Part shown: piece after piece, positions 56,001 through 62,045 of the stretch | How the letters are laid out: each line of letters opens with the position of its first letter | Numbering within the stretch: the first letter of the stretch is position 1 | NCBI RefSeq assembly: GCF_900496995.4 | Contig: NC_044012.1 | Location: 1,860,001 to 1,924,000, forward strand | DNA: 64,000 bases | Origin: Aquila chrysaetos chrysaetos | Taxonomy: Eukaryota; Chordata; Aves; Accipitriformes; Accipitridae | Direction: 5' to 3' | Position numbers and translations under genes: made by a program | The notes under the pieces: model-generated | Told to the model about the DNA's origin: nothing | What the model saw: the letters and a program-made list of their open reading frames with translations, nothing else | Database searches by the model: none

Positions 56001-57741
56001 CCCCGCAGCCAGAATGGCACACCGGCCCCGGCACAGCCCGGCATAGCCCAAATCACCCCCTTCTAGCACCAGGCACTGCAGCCCCCCCAGCTGCTTGCAG
56101 CAAAGTGTCGTCCCCCCCCCAACCCCGACCCTGCCTCCCCCCCGCAGCTGCTGAACTGCATCATGGACATGGTGGAGAAGACGCGCCGGTCGCTGACGGT
56201 GCTGCGGCGGTGCCAGGAGGCCGACCGCGAGGAGCTCAACCACTGGATCCGGCGCTACAGCGATGCCGAAGACATGAAGAAAGGCAGCCCCCCCTCCGCC
56301 CGCCCCCACAACAGCTCCTCCGCCTCGGAGGCACCCCAGTTAGGTATTGACCCCCGGGGCCGCGGGGTGCGTTCGGGGGGGGGGCTGCGCTCCTCTCCGG
56401 GGCGCCCGTGCCGTTCCCCCGGGGGTCCGGCGCTGCCGGCGGGTGGGTTCGAAGAGGACGGCGTCTCCTAACGGCGTTGCCCCCTCTCCCGTCGCAGATG
56501 CTCACCGGGAGTTCGCGCCGCGGCCCCTCTCCGGGTACATGCCGGAGGAGATCTGGAGGAAGGCTGGTGAGTGCGGGGCGGGTACCGGCGCCCACCGGCG
56601 TGCTGAGTTCACAGGGTCTCTGCCCCATCCCCTTCCCCACTCTGCCTCGGGGTGCCGGCGGGGGCTGGAGAAGGGGGTCAGGGTGGGTTTGCCGCGCGGG
56701 GTGGATGCTCGCAGCCCTCCCACGGTGCTGCTGCAGAGGGGGACGTGCAGAGCCGGGGCTGGGGTGCCGGCACACCCCGTGCCACGCTCGGCCGCCTTCC
56801 TTCCAGAAGAAGCTGTGAACGAGGTAAAGCGTCAGGCCATGTCCGAGCTGCAGAAGGCCGTGTCGGACGCCGAGCGGAAAGCCCACGAGCTGATCACGAC
56901 GGAGCGAGCCAAGATGGAGCGAGCCCTGGCCGAGGCCAAGCGCCAGGCTTCGGAGGACGCCCTGACCGTCATCAATCAGCAGGAGGACTCGAGCGAGGTG
57001 GGGGCCGGGGGGGGACAGGGTCGGTGGCAGCAAGGGCAGGTTCGGGACCTGCTCCTTTTGCAATCAAGTTTTCAACGTCTGTGCTTGCAAGCGTGGGTAC
57101 CGGGGGGGCTGCGGTAACACCACGGGATGGGAAGGAGAGGGGATTTCTTGCAGCGAGCTGGGGATGGAGCGCATGGTCCAGCATGCGGGTGCATGGTCCG
57201 GGACAAGGTGCATGGTCCAAGTTGACGTGCATGGTCCAGGATGGGGGTCTGGAACAAGGTGCACGGTCCAGGATGGAGAGGCACGGTCCGGAATGCTCTA
57301 CATGGTCTGGGACGATGTGCATAGTCCAGGATGGGGGAGCACAGTCTGGGATGACGGAGTGCAATGGTCGAGGATGGGGGTGCACGGTCTGGGATGGGGG
57401 TGCACGATCCGGAGCTGAGGCTTGGCTTTGCGTCCCCGCAGAGTTGCTGGAACTGCGGACGCAAAGCGAGCGAGACCTGCAGCGGCTGCAACACCGCTCG
57501 CTACTGCGGCTCCTTCTGCCAACACAAGGATTGGGAGAAGCATCACCACGTCTGCGGGCAGACTCTGCAAGGGCTGCCGGCCCCCGCCGCCCCCGCCGCC
57601 GGTGTGGGGCTGCCGCCGGGTCCGGGCCAGCCCGACGGGGTGGCCACCATCGCCAGCAGCCCCAGCGAGACGGGCTCGGCGGCCGCTTCCCGCGCCGGCA
57701 CGCCGGCCACCCCGGCTCCGCTGGAGAGCGCGTCCCGCTGA
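49972..57741 (+). CDS. CBFA2T3: CBFA2T3 (MTG16/ETO2) transcriptional co-repressor, full coding region
   Basis: ETO/MTG-family nuclear co-repressor. It is recruited by DNA-binding partners (E proteins, TAL1/GATA complexes) and brings in NCoR/SMRT, SIN3 and HDACs; it matters in blood stem cells and erythroid/megakaryocyte control. Coding exons are 49972-50092, (51611-51688 optional), 52722-52963, 53360-53449, 55093-55274, 55405-55666, 55797-55882, 56148-56343, 56498-56566, 56807-56997 and 57442-57741; all introns are GT-AG and phases agree. The product is 579 residues without the cassette, allowing for one missing base in the 55405 exon; 605 with it. Domains: Pro-rich N-terminus, NHR1/TAFH about 86-181, NHR2 oligomerisation helix about 304-375, NHR3 about 405-480, MYND zinc fingers 482-518. 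The N-terminal sequence fits CBFA2T3 better than the paralogues RUNX1T1 or CBFA2T2, and PABPN1L next door agrees with mammalian gene order. The start has a strong context (GCCACC before ATG). Confidence 0.95.
50093..51610 (+). other. CBFA2T3 intron with short G-rich repeat
   Basis: Starts with a three-copy 20-bp repeat built on GGGATGCCGGGATGGGGAC (50100-50165). The remainder is GC-rich unique sequence. The right end becomes AT-richer before the cassette exon. No other exon seen. Confidence 0.5.
51611..51688 (+). CDS. CBFA2T3: CBFA2T3 alternative cassette exon (26 codons)
   Basis: A 78-nt exon with acceptor GCTTGCAG ending 51610 and a perfect donor GTAAGT at 51689. Its phase matches both neighbours, so it can be included or skipped without a frame change. 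When included it adds 26 residues with the core [14 protein letters not shown] between PNT and the MNGSS segment; the flanking split codons give Asn on entry and Leu on exit. From memory, a similar segment exists in a mammalian CBFA2T3 isoform. It is hydrophobic and Cys/Trp-containing, unlike the flanking Pro/Ser-rich sequence, and lies just before NHR1. Confidence 0.85.
51689..52721 (+). other. CBFA2T3 intron
   Basis: GC-rich intron with no further exon recognised. It ends in TCTCCCCGCAG at 52721. The first 30 bases after the cassette donor are AT-richer than the rest. Confidence 0.5.
52722..52963 (+). CDS. CBFA2T3: CBFA2T3 exon: Ser/Thr-rich linker and start of NHR1/TAFH
   Basis: Two bases finish the split codon, then 80 codons from ATG 52724 to GTG 52963 before donor GTACGT. 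It encodes the [15 protein letters not shown] linker and the first half of NHR1 ([19 protein letters not shown] through LVLGLV), the TAF4-homology fold that binds transcription-factor activation domains. Nearly identical to family members. Confidence 0.97.
53191..53241 (+). repeat. 17-bp repeat, three copies
   Basis: Three near-identical copies of GGTTTTCCCTCGAGCGC inside the intron between the two NHR1 exons. Confidence 0.85.
53360..53449 (+). CDS. CBFA2T3: CBFA2T3 exon: middle of NHR1/TAFH
   Basis: Thirty codons, phase 0 at both ends (acceptor ends 53359, donor GTGGGT at 53450). It encodes [20 protein letters not shown] and on through VIPFLK, core of the TAFH domain. A symmetric exon. Confidence 0.97.
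53450..55092 (+). other. CBFA2T3 intron (1.6 kb)
   Basis: AT-richer patch at 53640-53735, otherwise GC-rich. A C run lies at 54338-54350. No additional exon recognised. Acceptor CTCTCGCAG ends 55092. Confidence 0.5.
55093..55274 (+). CDS. CBFA2T3: CBFA2T3 exon: end of NHR1 and linker
   Basis: 182 nt: 60 codons plus two bases of a split Arg codon. It encodes [20 protein letters not shown] and the rest of TAFH to [14 protein letters not shown], then [20 protein letters not shown], a basic stretch that is a probable nuclear localisation element. The donor GTGCGA (55275) is the weakest in the gene. Confidence 0.97.
55405..55666 (+). CDS. CBFA2T3: CBFA2T3 exon: Pro/His linker with apparent one-base frame break
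   Basis: Begins with G completing Arg, then [20 protein letters not shown] in one frame. After the poly-C region at 55537-55559 the family sequence ([20 protein letters not shown]) continues in a different frame, up to GCC G at 55666 and donor GTGAGT. The exon is 262 nt where phase demands 263 (or 260). One extra C in the 11-C run would restore a Pro-rich segment as in paralogues. A sequencing or assembly homopolymer error is most likely; true loss of function is unlikely because every other exon is intact. Confidence 0.9.
55797..55882 (+). CDS. CBFA2T3: CBFA2T3 exon: start of NHR2
   Basis: Two bases finish a split Ala codon, then 28 codons: [20 protein letters not shown] through WKHLNN, the entry to the NHR2 (HHR) helix that forms the four-helix oligomer of ETO proteins. 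Donor GTAAGT at 55883. Confidence 0.97.
56148..56343 (+). CDS. CBFA2T3: CBFA2T3 exon: core of NHR2 and following linker
   Basis: Sixty-five codons plus one base. [20 protein letters not shown] and [16 protein letters not shown] form the amphipathic NHR2 helix; a short Ser/Pro-rich linker follows. It ends G before the donor GTATTG (56344), and G joins AT in the next exon to give Asp. Confidence 0.97.
56498..56566 (+). CDS. CBFA2T3: CBFA2T3 exon: linker into NHR3
   Basis: 69 nt: AT finishes Asp, 22 codons ([20 protein letters not shown] and KA), then G. Donor GTGAGT. NHR3 begins here; it helps bind PKA regulatory subunits and co-repressors in the family. Confidence 0.97.
56807..56997 (+). CDS. 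CBFA2T3: CBFA2T3 exon: NHR3 coiled coil
   Basis: AA finishes Glu, then 63 codons: a Glu/Lys/Arg/Ala-rich helix ([20 protein letters not shown] and on through [20 protein letters not shown]) typical of a coiled coil. Donor GTGGGG at 56998. Confidence 0.97.
57176..57412 (+). repeat. About 19-20-bp intronic minisatellite before the MYND exon
   Basis: About 12 units built on GCATGGTCCAGGATGGGGGT in the last intron. The array stops roughly 30 nt before the acceptor at 57441, so the branch point must lie at the edge of, or inside, the repeat. It is the only sizeable tandem array seen in the coding-exon cluster. Confidence 0.85.
57442..57741 (+). CDS. CBFA2T3: CBFA2T3 last coding exon: NHR4/MYND zinc fingers and tail
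   Basis: Ninety-nine codons plus TGA (57739-57741). The MYND domain has all eight ligands in family spacing: C482-x2-C485, C493-x2-C496, C502-x3-C506, H514-x3-C518. MYND binds PPPLI-type motifs in NCoR/SMRT. The tail after it is Ala/Pro/Gly/Ser-rich and ends in LESASR, diverged from mammals as is usual for this tail. Confidence 0.97.
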   Translation, partial: SCWNCGRKASETCSGCNTARYCGSFCQHKDWEKHHHVCGQTLQGLPAPAAPAAGVGLPPGPGQPDGVATIASSPSETGSAAASRAGTPATPAPLESASR

Positions 57742-58245
57742 GCCGCCCTCGGACTGCCGCCGCCGCCGCCGCCGCCGCCGCTGCTACCACCGCTCTCCAA
57801 AAGACACGGACTGCACTCGATGCAATTTCCTCAGCTACCTGACTCGTGTGACCTCCGAAACGACCTCTCTAGCTCTCACAAATAATCCTCACGGATCCTC
57901 AAACTGGGCTTTAAGTGGAGTTAAGGCAAATACCGGTCTTCTCTGTTCTCTCTTTGGTCTTTGTTTTGGCTTTTTTTGGTTGGTTTTTCTATCTGTTGGG
58001 GGATTGCGGTTCGGGTTTGGTTTTGGTTTTTTGTTGGGTTTTTTTTTTGTTTGGTTTTTTTTGGTTTTTTTTTCTTTTTTTCTTTCCGGATGAGGGATTT
58101 GGCTGTAGCCTCGCCACGCAGTGACGTGGGGAGAGGTCGGCCCAGCCCCGGCCCGCATTGGCGCTGCCGAAGGGCTCGCTTGCAGGAGGAAAGAAACTTC
58201 TTTTCTTCGTCTCTCTCTTCCTTGTTTTTTCTTTTTTTTTTTTTT

Positions 58246-58345
58246 GTAAAAAAAAAATAAAGAAAATAAAAAAGAAAACGTCGGACTCTTTGGCTTTAAG
58301 TAAGAAATTGTAAAAAAGGAAAAAAAAAAGAAAAAAAAAAAGAAA
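58246..58345 (+). repeat. A-rich tract in the 3' UTR
   Basis: About 100 nt dominated by A, including AATAAAG and several A8-A12 runs. It is complementary to the U-rich tract about 200 nt upstream, and is also a likely site of internal oligo-dT priming in cDNA data. Confidence 0.85.
58252..58262 (+). terminator. Candidate proximal poly(A) signal
   Basis: An AATAAA hexamer at about 58256 within the A-rich tract. Further AATAAA hexamers lie at about 58582 and 59136. If used, these would give 3' UTRs of about 0.5, 0.85 and 1.4 kb. All are proposals from sequence only. Confidence 0.3.
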
Positions 58346-59493
58346 AATCCAAAAACCAGACGACGCCAAGTCAAGCCGCGTGACGGACGCTCACCTGTAA
58401 CTACCTTGCTAGCTAGCCAAGAACAGACCAGACTCACCTCTGCTCCAAAGGAAATCCAAAACCAAGGAAGATCCAAACGTCTCTCCACTGCCAAAGTTCG
58501 TTTCGTTCTGTTGTCGCTTCCTTCCCCTCCCCGTAAGGATGGACGGACGCGCCCCTGGGGCTTTAAAGAGTTTCTATTAAAATAAAGCAAAAAAAAAGGT
58601 GTTTTTTTTTAAAAAGCAAGCCTCCGAGGCGTGGGAGGGGGAGATGGTGGCTGAGAACCGCCCGGGTGGGCGCAGCTGGAGCTGGCACACCTCTACCTCT
58701 GCCCGCCGCCGCCCTGGAAAAAGAGAATAAAAAAAGAGATTAAAAGACAGATTTTGGTTTTCTCCCTTCCTGAAGCCGTCGGGGGCCGCCTGCGGCCGGA
58801 CCCCCCCTCCAGCCCCTCGCTGCCGGGCTGCTCTCACACCCCATGTCGGATTTATTTTGCAAGGATTTTTAAGAGGAAAAAGGAAAGGAAAGGAAAGCGA
58901 GCACCACCTCCTTCCTGGCCGAGGAGGCAGCCAAGGACGATGTCGATTATTTTGTATTTCTCGCATCATTGTACAAAGCGCAGAGGACGGGAGTGCAATA
59001 CGGAAAGTCCCCCGGCTCCGAGAGGAGGGAAGCCCCGCGCGGGGCAGGAGTGCTGTACGCTAATGTGAATGTAAATAGTGTTTTGCAGAGGTCCAAAAAA
59101 TAATAATAATAATGATAGTGATAATAATAAGAGACATTTGCCAAATAAAAGATGATGAGAACCCGCTGGAGGCTGTGGCGTGGGGGAGCGAGGCTGGCCG
59201 GAGGCGAACAGAAGTCGTGTGCTCGATAGGAGCTGTAGTTTTTCCGCATTTGCAAAAACCATCCTGTGTGTTTTTTGTAGGGGAGGAAGAGGAGGGAAGG
59301 GCTTGGGGCCGGGTCGGTTGTGTTGCCGGTCACCCAGGGGCCCAGCTGCGGCTGCCTTCTGCGGCAGCCGTGCCGTGCCGTGCCGTGCTGTGCCGTGCCG
59401 TGCCGTGCCACGCTGCAGCAGAGCTCGGTGCATGGGGGACCCCTGAGGCAACGTTACCGGCCCCATGCCACCAGCACCGAGCCCTGCTGCAGG

Positions 59494-59630
59494 TTTCTGT
59501 GCACCCCAAGGTGTCAGTGCATCCCCCCGGGGGGTTTCTGTGCACCCTGAGACCTTGGTGCATCTCCCCGGGGGGTTTCTGTGCACCCCAAGTCTTCGGT
59601 GCATCCCCCCGGGGGGTGGTTCTGTGCACC
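59494..59630 (+). repeat. 41-nt repeat in the 3' UTR, about three copies
   Basis: TTTCTGTGCACCC recurs at 59494, 59535 and 59576 with CATCCCCCCGGGGGG between copies. CCCCCCGGGGGG is self-complementary, so each unit carries a small GC hairpin. Confidence 0.85.
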
Positions 59631-61410
59631 CTGCGGCTGGGAGCTTTGCTGGGTGCCCCTCAAGTGACTGTTCACTTTATTTATGGTGTGACATATGTAA
59701 TATTGTCTATTTTTCTTACGTTTCCTGAGAAGAGGTAATATATAAGAGTATTGCAGATGCACCCGCTGCGGGGCCGCCTGCTCTCCTGGGTGTCCGTCCC
59801 GTCCCTGCCCTTCCCACCGCGCGTGTCCCCGCGTGTCCCCGGCCCCGCTCCGCGCTGGGGCTCTGCCTCTCTACCTCCGCCTCGCCGGGAAACCGCGGAC
59901 GAGAGCATTTCCACAGAGACTGCTCTCGTTTCCACTCCCTTCTGTTTTGCTTTTTTTTAATTATTATTTTCTTCTCTCTCTTTTTTTTTTTTTTTCCAAA
60001 TAATAATAAAAATACCCTACAGAACCTTGTATTGAAACCAAAAGCCGAGGGAGGGAGGGGACAGGCGGCGCGGCACTAGCAGACGTCCAAACCAGAACGA
60101 CAGCTTTAAAGTGTAATATTTCCCAAAAAATTAGTGATGCGGGGAGGACGGCAGCGGCAGTGCGGCCGCGGGGCCGGAGTGATGCGGGTGCAGAGGGGGC
60201 CGTGGCGGCCGGGGAGGCTCTGGCCGGAGCAGCGGGCGCTTCCGTGGGGTTTTGCTCCAAAACGGTGTCGGAGCGTGTGGGGGGCCAGGGGACGCGTGTC
60301 CCATGCCGCGTCCTTCGGTGGCTTTGTGGCATCTGGGAGATGGCAGACGGATGAGCCTCGTGGTGCCGGTGCAGCCTGGCCGGTGGGTAGGGACACCCCA
60401 GTGGCTGTGGGGCAGTTCGGGGACGCCGGGGTGCCCGGGCACAGTCCTCTGCCAGATCGGGTCCCCGTGGCCGCCCACAGCTCCCCTTCTTGGGTTTTCC
60501 CCCCTCAGTCGCGGCTGGGGATGGGGGACGGTGTTGGCGGCGTGGGGACAGCCTGCCCGAGGTCCCGTTCCCCGGGGGGAGGCAGAGCCCAGGGTGCTGA
60601 GTGCTGGGTGCTGGCTGCGGCACCAGGCTGGACGAGGTGGCAGGAGAGACGTGGCTCTCCTCCGGCACCGAGCGTGGCACCGGGGCCCCATCCCCGGCTC
60701 CTTTCTCACGTTCCCAACCCGAAATCCCAGCTGAAACCAAAGTGCCGCATCCCAGCGAGGCAGGGCACCCCGGAGCGGGGGTCCCACACCTGCCTGGGCT
60801 TTGCTCCATCACTGTCGGAGCCCCCCACAGCCTCCCCTTGCCCTCCTCCTCTGGGGCCTGCTGGGGTCCCCCCTTCTCCTCGGGGTGCCCCCCTGGATCC
60901 CAGTGGGTTTGAGGTCGGGAACAAGATGCCACCTTGTTCCCAGGTCCTAGGCGCCGTGCTGGGGTGTCCCCGCCGCGGTGCCAGCCCCGGGGGCTCCTCC
61001 GATGCCGCCCAACGCCACGGCCCCGGGCGGGAGGTGTCGTGCCACCGTCCCCACTCGCTCACGGCCGCGCGGGCAGCACCGGTTCCCTGGTCCCGTGCGG
61101 GGCTGAGCCCTGCCCGCGTCACCCTGCCAGCCCTGGGGACGGGGACGCCGGGGCACGGGGGTCCTCGGGGGGACCTGGAAACCAGAGCCCCCCACCAGGG
61201 CCGGGTGGGCACGGCGGCAGCCTGCCCTGCCCTGTTGCGTGGGTTTTGGGGGCCAGTCCAGAGAGATGACGTGTTAGGACTTTCCTTCGGCATGCTGTCC
61301 CCCCCCCCCTTGCTGTTTCCCGCTTTCTCTAAGTGTACTGTATGTTTGACCTGTGAAAGATGTAAACTTTATGATTCAGGTTCTGTCTGTTCTTAACTCT
61401 GTATCTGTGT

Positions 61411-61416
61411 AATAAA
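61411..61416 (+). terminator. CBFA2T3: Main CBFA2T3 poly(A) signal
   Basis: AATAAA in the context GTGTAATAAAGACAATTT, preceded by an AU-rich 100-nt segment. Sequence turns GC-rich right after. The transcript probably ends near 61430. Confidence 0.75.
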
Positions 61417-61435
61417 GACAATTTAATATCAACCG

Positions 61436-61860
61436 GAGGCTCCGTAGCCTGGGCTTGTGCTGGGTGCCCTCGCCCCACTCTCCCGGCAGCGCCCCGCACC
61501 CCAACCCTGGTGGGGTTCATTATAACCCTGGGGTCGGTCGCTGCCCCGCATCCGGCTCTGAGGAGGGGTGTCCACGGCGGGTTGTCCCCAGGGAACCCAA
61601 AGGGATGTCCCCTCCTGGCTGCAGATGCTGCACCCCCTCGGGGTGCCCCGCTGCTCCCCCCTGTGCCAGGGGCAGCCGCCAGGAGCTGGCTGCGGTCCCC
61701 AGCACCACCGGTGGGGTCGGTGGACACGGAAGGTCCCCAAACCCGGGGGGGCCGTGCCCCCGCCTGGCCACGCGTGTCCCCGGGTGCACACGCGTGCCCG
61801 CTGCCGCCCCCGGGGCTCGAACCCTCGGCGACGGAATCACGGCTGGGCAGGGCCGCCTCC
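61436..61860. other. Short intergenic spacer
   Basis: GC-rich unique sequence between the CBFA2T3 poly(A) site and the PABPN1L promoter. No gene recognised. Confidence 0.5.
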
Positions 61861-62025
61861 CCCCCGCCCTACCGGCACGGGGCGGGGCCTGGCGGCGCCC
61901 TCTGCCCTGATTGGCCCCTGATGTATGAAAGTGGCGCGCCGGCGGGAGAGGCGCACGTGGTGGCGGGAGATCCGCACGTGTTGCCGCTCCGCTGGTTCCC
62001 GCCGGCTCCGCGAAGGCAGCGCAGC
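61861..62025 (+). promoter_or_regulatory. PABPN1L: PABPN1L promoter: GC box, inverted CCAAT box, two CACGTG E-boxes
   Basis: GGGGCGGGGC at 61879-61888, ATTGG at 61910-61914, and CACGTG at 61954-61959 and 61975-61980 (21 bp start to start, two helical turns), all within 150 bp upstream of the ATG. There is no TATA box. Oocyte genes are often driven by E-box factors, but CACGTG also suits MYC/USF-type proteins. Function inferred. Confidence 0.55.
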
Positions 62026-62045
62026 ATGTCTGGGGGCCGGGTGAG
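62026..62045 (+). CDS. PABPN1L: PABPN1L exon 1 (coding part)
   Basis: ATG plus five codons and two bases (MSGGRV, then AG). The donor chosen is GTGGGT at 62046, because it alone keeps phase with the next exon (AG plus T gives Ser). The GTGAGG five bases earlier is an equally good-looking donor but would shift the frame. Confidence 0.7.

Larger units (their letters stand above)
57742..61435 (+). other. CBFA2T3: CBFA2T3 3' UTR (about 3.7 kb)
   Basis: Begins after the stop with a CCG-rich stretch, then a U/GU-rich tract (57962-58087), an A-rich tract (58246-58345), AU-rich segments, an AAU microsatellite (59098-59133) and a 41-nt repeat (59494-59625). A consensus Pumilio site UGUAAAUA lies at 59070-59077. 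The last AATAAA, at 61411 in AU-rich context, is the likely main poly(A) signal. Long open frames here are not coding. Confidence 0.75.

Noticed and set aside
49972-57741. Identity as RUNX1T1 or CBFA2T2 instead of CBFA2T3
   Set aside because: The N-terminal segment ([23 protein letters not shown]), [14 protein letters not shown] and the adjacent PABPN1L all point to CBFA2T3.
61921-62025. Alternative PABPN1L start at the in-frame ATG 61921
   Set aside because: The extra 35 codons cover the twin E-boxes and GC-rich promoter sequence and do not look like protein. 62026 has the better context relative to the promoter motifs, though it is not proven.
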